From contig CALHIW010000031.1 of assembly GCA_938030905.1 (NCBI GenBank), positions 1 to 13,313 on the forward strand: a DNA stretch of 13,313 bases, in the 5' to 3' direction. A program made the position numbers and the translations under genes. Below, piece by piece: positions 7,484 to 13,311 of this stretch; positions within the stretch are counted from its first letter, which is position 1, and every line of letters starts with the position of its first letter. The stretch comes from Candidatus Methanomethylicia archaeon. Lineage in GTDB: Archaea > Thermoproteota > Methanomethylicia > CALHIW01. A model generated the notes under the pieces. The model was not told where the DNA came from. It searched no databases and saw only the letters and a program-made list of their open reading frames with translations.

Positions 7484-8521
7484 ATGGTTAAAGTTTTAGA
7501 TGCTAATTCAGGTAGATTAGGTTGTCTCAATGCAAGAGTACATGCACTAAAGTCGAGGATGCTAAAGCCTGATGACTTTAAACTTCTTTTAAAATCACCA
7601 GATCTCAAATCTCTCCTAAGATCCCTAAGAAATACATCATATTCCTCATGTTTACCTACATCAGAAGAATTTTCAATTATTGAACTTGACAAGAAGCTTG
7701 TTAATTCATTAGTTAAAGAAATAAATATAATACTTAACTACTTGAATAAAAGTGATAAATCTATTTTCATCGCTCTCTTAAATAAATGGAGACATGACTC
7801 ATTAAGAACTATAATTCTATCTGTAATAAGTAAGATGCCAAGGGATACAGCATCAATTTTATTATTGCCTATTAACCCTTATAATATTGATTTTTTAAAC
7901 TATGTATATGCCTCATCAAGATCCGTAGAAGACGTCATACATTTAATTCCAGAATATCGATTAAGAAATAACCTCTTAGACACATTTAATAAGTATGGAC
8001 CATCACCATTATTTCTTGAATCTACGATATTATCTTACTCATACAGTCAACTATCTAGAGCTATAAATAATTTGAAAGGAACCGATAAAACCATAGTTTC
8101 CTCAATAATTCAATTTGATATAGACCTATCTAATATACTTCTAATATTAAGGGGAATTACCTTAAAAATAGATCCAAAACTCCTAGAATCCATTTTAATA
8201 CCTAGCATAAGAAAACACTCCTATACCCCAATTATTGAAATGAAGAATGTAGATATAGCAGTTAAGATTTTAAGTGAATCTCATTATAGTTTCTTAGTAG
8301 ATTTGGTAGGTATGCCGATGAATCAAATAGAATACTCTATTAAGAAATATTTTATTAAACATATTTATAGGTATCTTTATGGTGATACTATGAACTTAGG
8401 CTTTCCAGTAGCCTACTTATATATTAAGCACTTTGAAATAATGGATATTAGAACAATAATACTTGGAGTGCTTGCTAATATCCCAATTAACGAGATTATT
8501 AACTATCTTGTAACCCAGTAA
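7484..8521 (+). CDS. atpC: A-type ATP synthase subunit C
   Basis: Subunit C (345 aa; vATP-synt_AC39 family, equal to eukaryotic V-ATPase subunit d) is the soluble cap that links the central stalk to the membrane c-ring. The N-terminal GCLNARVHALKSRMLKPDDF (residues 13-32) matches the family opening (YxNARVRALKSRLL). The later segment YLYGDTMNLGFPVAYLYIKHFEIMDIRTIILG corresponds to the conserved C-terminal repeat that ends in a (K/R)-x-E-x-x-x-(I/L)R pattern. Length is normal. A longer start at 7469 would add five residues but lacks an SD. It overlaps or abuts the AtpZ-like gene and ends the contiguous atp cluster; the next atp gene (atpK) lies 1.9 kb away beyond two decayed insertion sequences. 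Confidence 0.9.
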   Translation: MVKVLDANSGRLGCLNARVHALKSRMLKPDDFKLLLKSPDLKSLLRSLRNTSYSSCLPTSEEFSIIELDKKLVNSLVKEINIILNYLNKSDKSIFIALLNKWRHDSLRTIILSVISKMPRDTASILLLPINPYNIDFLNYVYASSRSVEDVIHLIPEYRLRNNLLDTFNKYGPSPLFLESTILSYSYSQLSRAINNLKGTDKTIVSSIIQFDIDLSNILLILRGITLKIDPKLLESILIPSIRKHSYTPIIEMKNVDIAVKILSESHYSFLVDLVGMPMNQIEYSIKKYFIKHIYRYLYGDTMNLGFPVAYLYIKHFEIMDIRTIILGVLANIPINEIINYLVTQ

Positions 8522-8989
8522 AATTAGCTATTTTTGCTATGCTCTTGTTATAAAGGCTCTGCTTTTTTATCACTCATTTAGTAATCAAGGTTGTGACTAT
8601 TTATTTATATGTATTGTTAAATGTTTTTCTGTTTGTTCTTTATCTTGTTAGTCTTTGTAGTATTTGTTGAGTGTATGCCTCCTATATGCTCATTAGGTTT
8701 GCAAATATCCTGGTAATAGATAGTCCTAAATATTCTTTAGAATAGTTAAGTGGTGGAGTAGTTTTTTACCGTCTAAATGAGACTCTTTGAGCGCAAAATA
8801 TATAGAAACTATAGAGTTGCTTTAAACTTTACTTCTGGTAAAGCTTATGGAAGAATCCCCAACAATAAGCGAAAGCAGTTTACAATATAATATAGGGTCT
8901 CACTTTCTTAAAATCCATAACCAATAGTCATACCAATATAAAATAAGAACACACCTAAATAAAACCTTTAGAGTTAGCGGTCACATCTG
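8522..8989. other. Gene-poor stretch of uncertain origin between atpC and IS-a
   Basis: 468 bases with no intact gene. The first part is T-rich (terminator region of atpC) and the second part is A-rich. The only coding-like signal is a 37-codon frame at 8777-8890 (+), ATG to TAA. It reads MRLFERKIYRNYR, then VALNFTSGKAYGRIPNNKRK. This is basic and looks protein-like, but there is no correctly spaced SD, and I do not recognise the family. Further short open stretches in other frames follow it up to about 8985. A decayed gene, possibly another mobile-element remnant, is the simplest reading, but it is weak. Confidence 0.35.
8531..8568 (+). terminator. Probable U-run termination region after atpC
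   Basis: Two T runs, TTTTT at 8531-8535 and TTTTTT at 8563-8568, follow the atpC stop by 10 and 42 bases, and the next 90 bases are strongly T-rich. Archaeal RNA polymerase commonly stops at such U runs without a hairpin. This suggests the atpI transcript ends here and does not reach atpK. Confidence 0.5.
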
Positions 8990-9009
8990 GATGCTGTTTA
9001 AATGAGTTT
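8990..9009 (+). repeat. IS-a left terminal inverted repeat
   Basis: GATGCTG, three variable bases, then AAATGAGTTT. Its partner is at 9672-9691 on the opposite strand, 16 of 20 positions matching. Confidence 0.65.
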
Positions 9010-9059
9010 TGGCTTCAAGTAGTATTTTTCTTTTTGAGGGTTGCTGCAGATGCTTTAAG

Positions 9060-9660
9060 TAACTTCTCCCTTGAAACTGTTAAAAAAAGCTAGATATTCA
9101 AACGTAGTAAGGCTTTACTCAGACACAAAATTAAGAGTTGTACCAATAGCTGGTTTAAGTATTAAGAATGTGAAAAGCATATCCGGGTCCTGATTCTAAT
9201 CATGTTACTGTTATTATTGAGTTCAGAAACTGAGCAGGCTCCATTAGTCTATATAAGCTTAGGGTGAGAAGAACTATGGCTGTTGATGAAGCTAAGCTGA
9301 AGGTGAAAGACAGTATCTATTTATTTAGACAGCCATAGATGCAGATTCCAGAGAATGGCTGTAAATGTAAGCTGATAGTGTTTAACAATGAATATTAAAC
9401 ATGTTTCTGGAGAAGCTTTAAAGCCCTCATCTAACAAACTATTAATTCCAATCGATAAGGTGGTATCTGAACGTCTTCAGAGTATTGAGCTCAAATGGAT
9501 TACATGTGGATTGAGGAACTGTATTGAAAGGCAATTCAGAACCTAAAGGAGTGAATGAGATAGCTATATAACAACTTTCAGCAAGGAAGACATAAACTTC
9601 TTCCTAAAGATATTTACATACCGGTACAGCAACCTAAGAATCCACCAAATCCCCAAAAAA
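9060..9660 (+). pseudogene. IS6-like DDE transposase remnant (IS-a)
   Basis: The reading frame is broken by several stops and frameshifts, but family blocks can be followed in order across frames: LRVVPIAGLSIKNVKSI (from about 9132), VRRTMAVDEAKLKVKDSIYLF (from 9264), AIDADSREW (9332-9358), IPIDKVVSERLQSIELKW then ITCGLRNCIERQFRT (to about 9537), and LYNNF near 9565. The three catalytic codons of a DDE transposase can still be seen: Asp in AVDE (9285-9287), Asp in IDKV (9454-9456) and Glu in CIER (9526-9528). They now lie in two different frames. The second Asp to Glu spacing (24 codons) is close to that of archaeal IS6-like enzymes as I remember them. The gene is dead; its coordinates at both ends are approximate. 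Confidence 0.75.
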
Positions 9661-9671
9661 TCACCTAACAC

Positions 9672-9691
9672 AAACTTATTTTGGCAGCATC
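9672..9691 (-). repeat. IS-a right terminal inverted repeat
   Basis: Read on the - strand it begins GATGCTGCCAAAATAAGTTT, matching the left repeat at 16 of 20 positions. Its last base (9691) is also the first base of the IS-b target duplication. Confidence 0.65.
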
Positions 9692-9698
9692 TCTGAAT
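9691..9698. repeat. Target site duplication of IS-b, left copy
   Basis: CTCTGAAT directly outside the left IS-b repeat; an identical 8-mer lies directly outside the right repeat at 10379-10386. Eight base pairs is the duplication length expected for IS6-family insertion. Confidence 0.85.
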
Positions 9699-9715
9699 GA
9701 TACTGTCAAGTTATT
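9699..9715 (+). repeat. IS-b left terminal inverted repeat
   Basis: GATACTGTCAAGTTATT; the right-end repeat read inward is GATACTGTTAAGTTATT, 16 of 17 matching. Confidence 0.85.
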
Positions 9716-9734
9716 AGTGTTGTTGATGGTTTCT

Positions 9735-10345
9735 CTAGGGTTTGTGTGACCTTATGGAGTTGTAGCATAGGGTAGAGAGCCTTATGAAGAGTTTGATCTT
9801 GAGGATAGTTTTACTGAGGTTGTTGAGGAAGCATCTTGTCCTAACCTTCATGACTCTGAACCAGCATTCAATATGGTTTCTCTCACCAAATGTTCTCTGA
9901 ACCATCAAGCCTGAGGGCTTTGAAAACTTAGGTGAGGGGGCCTTATTCACGAGCATGACTAGCTTGTCTTGCATGTTTGCAGCATTCCTTCCAGGAAGGA
10001 TTTGTGGAGGATCCCCCTCTACCAGGAAACCATAAAGCCAACAGTTCACACTATCCAGTTAACTACATCCAAACATAACACATCCATCCTCAGCCTTAAT
10101 CTTAACCTCATCAACAGCATAACCTAGACTTAGCCTCAACATTAACCACCACCTACCCCAGCCCCTAACCCAAAACTCACAGCCCCATAGCTACATGAAA
10201 CACCCCTCAAAACATAGATTATATCCTTATAGCTTAAGCCATGTAAACCAGAAACCCTACAGCGAAAACCTATCAATCCTGAAGAAACCACTATCCCCAA
10301 AAGCTTCAAGAAGCCACTTAATGAAAATCACATCCAAAAACAGTT
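9735..10345 (-). pseudogene. IS6-like DDE transposase remnant (IS-b)
   Basis: The last 104 codons are still open (9735-10049), ending in the family C-terminus with QRTFGERNHIECWFRVMKVR (residues 51-70 of that frame) and LCYNSIRSHKP. Upstream, the same frame continues through one in-frame TAA (10059-10061) into WVRGWGRWWLMLRLSLGY then AVDEVKIKAEDG, whose Asp (10110-10112) is the first catalytic residue. Before that, a frameshift and a stop separate the N-terminal helix-turn-helix-like part (VSGLHGLSYKDIIYVLRG). The presumed second catalytic Asp is Asn (MLVNKAP, codon 9945-9947), and the Glu is kept (IECW, 9867-9869). The 104-aa open frame is therefore a fragment of a dead gene. The upstream boundary is approximate. 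Confidence 0.8.
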
Positions 10346-10361
10346 CTCTAAAGCCCCTAAA

Positions 10362-10378
10362 AATAACTTAACAGTATC
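10362..10378 (-). repeat. IS-b right terminal inverted repeat
   Basis: Reverse complement of the left repeat with one mismatch (T for C at position 9). Confidence 0.85.
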
Positions 10379-10386
10379 CTCTGAAT
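10379..10386. repeat. Target site duplication of IS-b, right copy
   Basis: CTCTGAAT, identical to 9691-9698. It ends 4 bases before the BRE-like sequence of the atpK promoter. Confidence 0.85.
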
Positions 10387-10390
10387 TGCA

Positions 10391-10404
10391 GTAAAATTTA
10401 TAAG
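10391..10404 (+). promoter_or_regulatory. Promoter (BRE/TATA) of atpK
   Basis: GTAAAA (BRE-like, 10391-10396) followed by TTTATAAG (10397-10404). The predicted start, about 25 bases downstream, is near 10425, giving a leader of about 10 bases or a nearly leaderless message for the ATG at 10436. The element lies just outside the IS-b target duplication, so the insertion left it whole. Confidence 0.65.
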
Positions 10405-10435
10405 TTTTAGTATTTACAGCTAATGGTTGATTAAA

Positions 10436-10744
10436 ATGTCTAGAAAAATAGCATTATTGCTACTTGGCGTTAGTTTAATATTAACAGTGTTTCCTCTAGT
10501 TCTGGCTCTGAAACCTAATGTTATGGCTGAAATTGTTGGAGAAAAATATCTAGGGGCAGCATTAGCTATTGGTCTATCTGGTCTAGGTGCTGGTATTGGT
10601 ATGGGAACCGCTGCTGCTGGATTTGCAGGTGCGCTTGTTGAGAGACCTGAATTGTTTGGAAGAGCATTAATATTTATTGTATTCATTGAAGCCATAGCAA
10701 TATATGGTTTAGTCATAGCATTCATGCTTCTCTTCATGGGATAA
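10436..10744 (+). CDS. atpK: A-type ATP synthase subunit K (c-ring proteolipid)
   Basis: Rotor-ring subunit that carries the translocated ion past subunit I. The protein is 102 aa from the ATG. A hydrophobic N-terminal segment (residues 5-25) looks like a signal sequence, as in other archaeal proteolipids. It is followed by a helical hairpin: helix 1 with the glycine-rich GLGAGIGMGTAAAGF (residues 49-63), a polar loop with VERPELFGRA (68-77), and helix 2 with IFIVFIEAIAIYGLVIAF (79-96). The ion-binding carboxylate is Glu85. A TTG nine bases upstream (10427) is an alternative start; I prefer the ATG because the likely transcription start is near 10425. The gene has its own promoter and is separated from atpC by two dead insertion sequences. 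It converges on trmI with a 21-base gap. Confidence 0.94.
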   Translation: MSRKIALLLLGVSLILTVFPLVLALKPNVMAEIVGEKYLGAALAIGLSGLGAGIGMGTAAAGFAGALVERPELFGRALIFIVFIEAIAIYGLVIAFMLLFMG

Positions 10745-10754
10745 TAACAAGATA

Positions 10755-10759
10755 TTTTT
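10755..10759 (+). terminator. U-run terminator of atpK
   Basis: TTTTT, 10 bases after the atpK stop, within an AT-rich stretch and just before the end of the convergent trmI gene. Confidence 0.4.
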
Positions 10760-10765
10760 ATAATA

Positions 10766-11530
10766 TTACATAGCCAACGATCTAGCCAACACTATGTATC
10801 CTGTATGTACTATTTGCCGATGAAATGGTCTTGTCATCCCACTTCTTACCCGAAGTTGCCTCATAATACATTCATGGCATTCAATCTCACTAAATCTATT
10901 ATTTTCAAGTGCATTGACTGTCTGAATTACTTGCTCAATAGTTGGACTGAAACTTACAAAAACACCGCTAGGTTTTAATATATTCCTAATTACTGGTACT
11001 GCAAGCCATGGCATTGGAATATCTAGTACTACAACATCAACATTATGTTCATTAATATGTTTCGTGAGATCACCTACTTTAAATTCAACAACATGATCCA
11101 ATCCAAGTTTTTCTATATTTCTCTTAGCATACATTAAATTTTCAATATTAATGTCATAGCTATACACTTTACCTGTTGGCGAAACTAAGGACGCTAAGGC
11201 TACTGTTAGTGCTCCAGTTCCAGTTCCTCCTTCAACAATAATTTTTCCCGGTCTAATATCTGCATATAAAACAATAATTGCTATGTCTTTAGGATATATT
11301 ATCTGTGTTTTCCTCTTAAACTGCATTATAAAATCCCTCATTAAAGGATAAAATATGTAAAAGTCATATCCAGAACTACTTTTAATGATTGTTCCATACT
11401 CTTTACCTATTATATTATTCATATCTATAAACCCTCTGTGAGTATGAAAAATCTTGTTTTTCTCGGCTTTAATGATCCATTTATTCCCTCTATGGACAAG
11501 TAAGATAAAATCCCCCTCTTTAATAACCAT
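10766..11530 (-). CDS. trmI: tRNA (adenine-N1)-methyltransferase, TrmI type
   Basis: SAM-dependent enzyme that makes 1-methyladenosine in the T-loop of tRNA (position 58, and 57 in archaeal members). The 254-aa protein has the family layout. An N-terminal beta-barrel domain is followed by RKTQIIYPKD (residues 73-82). The Rossmann fold has motif I VEGGTGTGALT (99-109), Asp126 in YSYDIN as the ribose-binding acid, and motif IV VVLDIPMPW (167-175) with catalytic Asp170. Near the C-terminus is RPFHRQIVHTGYIVLARS (234-251), a TrmI signature. GAGGT lies 7 bases before the ATG. Upstream lies a 185-bp gap with AT-rich TATA-like sequences, but I cannot pick one. Involvement in tRNA stability at high temperature is known for the family; it is not shown here. 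Confidence 0.92.
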   Translation of the reverse strand: MVIKEGDFILLVHRGNKWIIKAEKNKIFHTHRGFIDMNNIIGKEYGTIIKSSSGYDFYIFYPLMRDFIMQFKRKTQIIYPKDIAIIVLYADIRPGKIIVEGGTGTGALTVALASLVSPTGKVYSYDINIENLMYAKRNIEKLGLDHVVEFKVGDLTKHINEHNVDVVVLDIPMPWLAVPVIRNILKPSGVFVSFSPTIEQVIQTVNALENNRFSEIECHECIMRQLRVRSGMTRPFHRQIVHTGYIVLARSLAM

Positions 11531-11536
11531 ATTTTA

Positions 11537-11541
11537 ACCTC
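11537..11541 (-). promoter_or_regulatory. Shine-Dalgarno sequence of trmI
   Basis: GAGGT on the - strand, 6 to 7 bases before the ATG whose first base is 11530; it supports this start. Confidence 0.65.
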
Positions 11542-11688
11542 ATACATCGCTATGTGAAGGAAGTTTAGTTATTACTTAATATAGGTATTAATGATTTTAA
11601 ACTTTCTCTGCTAAAAGAATAGTTTAAAAATTAAAATCTATAAGTTTAATAACTTAGTACTTACTTCTTAAGTAAATAAATTCAATTA

Positions 11689-11708
11689 ATCAGAACTGTA
11701 CTTCTGAT
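11689..11708 (-). terminator. Hairpin after the RHH gene
   Basis: On the - strand, ATCAGAA, a six-base loop GTACAG, and TTCTGAT form a perfect 7-bp stem, starting 7 bases after the RHH stop and followed by AT-rich sequence with short T runs. A transcription-end structure is the likeliest role; a binding site for a dimeric regulator is possible. Confidence 0.45.
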
Positions 11709-11715
11709 AACTCAA

Positions 11716-11886
11716 TCAAAATTTGAATTTTTTAACTTCCCTATTTATTAATGTCAGATCTTTTCTTACCAAGTCTCTTATTGCCACTCTTATAACTTCT
11801 GACACAGATGGATAGAGACCAGCTTTAACGAGTTCTCTCATTGCTTCAATGTAAGCCTCAGGAATTCTAACCGTTATTGTTCTCAA
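11716..11886 (-). CDS. Ribbon-helix-helix transcriptional regulator (56 aa)
   Basis: A 56-aa DNA-binding protein of the CopG/Arc-type ribbon-helix-helix class. The N-terminal beta-strand RTITVRIPEAY (residues 2-12) carries the alternating residues that enter the major groove. Helix A covers about 12-22 (YIEAMRELVKA). The turn GLYPSVSE (23-30) is followed by helix B, VIRVAIRDLVRK (31-42), and a basic tail. Such proteins act as dimers on palindromic operators. The start is TTG (preceded by AGGGGT); an in-frame TAG 12 bases upstream excludes a longer form. Two dyads lie in its promoter region, which suggests autoregulation. No toxin-like gene lies next to it in the same operon: the next - strand gene is trmI, 185 bases on, with its own SD. 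Class is confident; target genes are unknown. Confidence 0.85.
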   Translation of the reverse strand: MRTITVRIPEAYIEAMRELVKAGLYPSVSEVIRVAIRDLVRKDLTLINREVKKFKF

Positions 11887-11894
11887 ATAGTACC

Positions 11895-11908
11895 CCTATT
11901 ATAATAGG
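11895..11908. promoter_or_regulatory. Perfect 14-bp palindrome, likely operator of the RHH gene
   Basis: CCTATTATAATAGG is its own reverse complement. It lies 8 bases upstream of the RHH start codon and over the predicted transcription start. This position would let a bound dimer block its own gene. Operator function is inferred. Confidence 0.6.
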
Positions 11909-11915
11909 ATCACAG

Positions 11916-11924
11916 TATTTAAAA
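11916..11924 (-). promoter_or_regulatory. TATA box of the RHH gene
   Basis: TTTTAAATA on the - strand, about 30 bases upstream of the TTG start. The predicted transcription start (about 11894) falls within or next to the 14-bp palindrome. Confidence 0.5.
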
Positions 11925-11942
11925 TGGTTGCGTTTACCATTT
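11922..11942. promoter_or_regulatory. Second dyad upstream of the RHH gene
   Basis: AAATGGT (11922-11928), seven bases TGCGTTT, and ACCATTT (11936-11942) form a perfect 7-bp inverted repeat. It overlaps the TATA/BRE region of the RHH promoter and lies in the gap shared with the divergent KaiC-like gene. It is a candidate regulator site. Confidence 0.45.
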
Positions 11943-11973
11943 AAGTTTAGAGTCATTATTTCTAGTTATAGTT

Positions 11974-12004
11974 CTTATAAAGGTTTTTCGTTAATGATTT
12001 AAAA
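11974..12004 (+). promoter_or_regulatory. Candidate promoter of the KaiC-like gene
   Basis: Two TATA-like boxes are present: CTTATAAA (11974-11981) and ATTTAAAAT (11997-12005). The first would give a leader of about 30 bases including TAGGGA (12025-12030), a modest SD. The second would give a leader of only 5-10 bases. I cannot decide between them. Confidence 0.4.
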
Positions 12005-12034
12005 TCTAAAATCCTAGTTTAATGTAGGGATTAA

Positions 12035-12799
12035 ATGAAGGAAGAGAATCTAGTGGAAATGGGGATTCCAGTCATAGATGCTCTGATACCTATTGGTATA
12101 CCAAGAAATAGCTTTATAATGATTATAGGTGAAAGTGGTACTGGGAAGACAGCATTAATGTTGCATTTACTATATGCTAGACTTAAACGTAGAGAACCAT
12201 GTATATATATCTGTTTTGATGACAGTCCTAATGCAGTAGTTCAGCAATTGTCATCCTTTGGTTGGTGTCCTACAAAATATATTGAAGCCAACCTTCTACA
12301 TTTCATTGATTGCTTCTCATACAGAGCTAAACAATCAAACACATTGCCTTATGTAACTTTTATTGAAAACTCGCAAGGTTACTACAGCATGTTAACTGAT
12401 ATAATCGCATCCAGTTTTGAAAGATTTACATTACACGATTGTCAAGGGGCAATATTTCTGGATTCTCTGACTGAGTTTTTGACTCAAGTTGACCTAGCGA
12501 AAGGTATAGAAGCCATAAAAACTTGGAGAGCAGAATTTTCTAAGAGTCGTAATATATTATGTTTTGGAACATTTCACATAGGTATAAAACCACTTGAGGG
12601 AGTTGAGGAAATGCTTGAATACATTATGGATGGCATAATTGATTGCCGTTTTGAGCCTAACTTTATGCGTGAGGGGGTTCTTCTAAAGCAACTTAGGATA
12701 AGAAAATTGAAGGGCGCTCCGCATAGGTCACGATGGGTATTCTTTACAATAACTAGAAGAGGAGTAACTTCTGTAGATGTTAAAACAATTAAATATTAA
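12035..12799 (+). CDS. KaiC-like RecA-superfamily ATPase, single domain
   Basis: A 254-aa single-domain P-loop ATPase of the KaiC/RadA/GvpD-like group. The opening, GIPVIDALIPIGIPRNSFIMI, has the usual GI-x-x-(L/I)D-x-L start. Walker A is GESGTGKT (residues 32-39) and Walker B is AIFLDSL (139-145, Asp143). At the end of the strand after Walker A, where KaiC has a catalytic Glu pair, it has Asp-Asp (FDDSP, 61-65). The C-terminal RIRKLKGAPHRSRWVFFTITRRG (221-243) matches the family ending (R-K-x-R-G-x-x-H). Family members in archaea act as signalling or regulatory ATPases, but the partner of this one is unknown. It is transcribed away from the RHH gene; the shared 148-bp gap with dyads suggests common control, which is inference. 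Confidence 0.85.
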   Translation: MKEENLVEMGIPVIDALIPIGIPRNSFIMIIGESGTGKTALMLHLLYARLKRREPCIYICFDDSPNAVVQQLSSFGWCPTKYIEANLLHFIDCFSYRAKQSNTLPYVTFIENSQGYYSMLTDIIASSFERFTLHDCQGAIFLDSLTEFLTQVDLAKGIEAIKTWRAEFSKSRNILCFGTFHIGIKPLEGVEEMLEYIMDGIIDCRFEPNFMREGVLLKQLRIRKLKGAPHRSRWVFFTITRRGVTSVDVKTIKY

Positions 12800-12996
12800 T
12801 TATCACTACGAATAGCAAATAGTATTTTTACTAAAATCATAGTTGCTTTCATCAATACATTCCCTTTTACCTTTAAGCATATTTTAAATCAACCTCTTTG
12901 CTAAGTGAAACCTCAAATATTAAGATACCGCAAGATTAACCTCCTTATCTTATCTATTAGTTATCAAATATAACTTTAATAGAGCCTGTAAACATC

Positions 12997-13152
12997 ATGC
13001 AGTACATTAACCTCTTTGGCTTTCATTTTAGTATTTCATTAGTATTAGTTTTATTATCGTTATTAGTAATGTATGTTTTAGATTTCTTATTTTCTGGAGG
13101 TTTAAATGGGTTAGGTGTGTTTACGTTATCTTTGATATTCTCTATGTATTGA
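12997..13152 (+). CDS. Doubtful small membrane protein (51 aa)
   Basis: An open frame from ATG to TGA encoding a very hydrophobic 51-aa peptide with one or two membrane segments (SISLVLVLLSLLVMYVLDFLF at about residues 12-32, and VFTLSLIF at 41-48, separated by SGGLNGLG). No SD is present, but AAATATAA at 12966-12973 could be a TATA box placing the start of transcription near the ATG, which would make it a leaderless gene. T-rich DNA readily yields Leu/Phe-rich open frames by chance, so this may not be a gene. I recognise no family. Confidence 0.3.
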   Translation: MQYINLFGFHFSISLVLVLLSLLVMYVLDFLFSGGLNGLGVFTLSLIFSMY

Positions 13153-13244
13153 TATGGTCTTAGTCTTATAATTAAATGGTTAAGGCAAGACTAGAGTGAT
13201 ATTTATTGCTTTGTGGCTTAATTCTGAAATTCGTAAACTCAACT

Positions 13245-13311
13245 TCGTATAGAATACGAGAAATCTTAGTAGATAGCCTATAATCGTATCATTTAATGGA
13301 TGAAGATACGA
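13245..13311. repeat. Paired TCGTAT/ATACGA inverted repeats
   Basis: TCGTAT (13245-13250), three bases AGA, ATACGA (13254-13259); then TCGTATC (13284-13290), 14 bases, GATACGA (13305-13311). The 7-mer TACGAGA also occurs twice (13255-13261 and 13307-13313). The window ends here, so it is unclear whether the pattern continues. Confidence 0.5.

Larger units (their letters stand above)
8990..9691 (+). mobile_element. IS-a: decayed IS6-like insertion sequence
   Basis: A 702-bp element bounded by imperfect 20-bp terminal inverted repeats (8990-9009 and 9672-9691; 16 of 20 matching, both starting GATGCTG when read inward). Inside, on the + strand, is a frameshifted transposase. The flanks share a 4-base direct repeat, TCTG (8986-8989 and 9692-9695), which may be the remains of a longer target duplication or chance. 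Length and transposase motifs fit archaeal members of the IS6 family. Its right end abuts the target duplication of IS-b. Confidence 0.75.
9699..10378 (-). mobile_element. IS-b: decayed IS6-like insertion sequence with intact ends
   Basis: A 680-bp element with 17-bp terminal inverted repeats (9699-9715 and 10362-10378, one mismatch) and a perfect 8-bp target duplication (CTCTGAAT). It carries a broken transposase on the - strand. Ends begin GATACTGT, similar to the GATGCTGT of IS-a, so the two elements are related but not copies of each other. Because the duplication includes the last base of IS-a, IS-b probably landed at the IS-a border after IS-a was in place. Confidence 0.88.

Noticed and set aside
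9735..10049. 104-aa - strand frame as an intact gene
   Set aside because: It is only the C-terminal part of the IS-b transposase; upstream homologous sequence continues past a stop and a frameshift, and the second catalytic Asp appears lost.
10420..10737. 105-aa open frame on the - strand opposite atpK
   Set aside because: Shadow of the atpK coding sequence; its composition (Ala/Pro/Ile repeats) follows from the glycine/alanine-rich proteolipid codons, with no start signal.
11716..11886. RHH gene as the antitoxin of a toxin-antitoxin pair
   Set aside because: No small toxin-like gene overlaps or follows it on the - strand; the next gene is trmI, 185 bases away with its own ribosome-binding site.
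12806..12880. 24-aa - strand frame with a good SD (GAGGTTGAT at 12888-12896)
   Set aside because: Very short, no recognisable pattern, and lies in the 3' region of the KaiC-like gene; the SD-like string alone is not enough.
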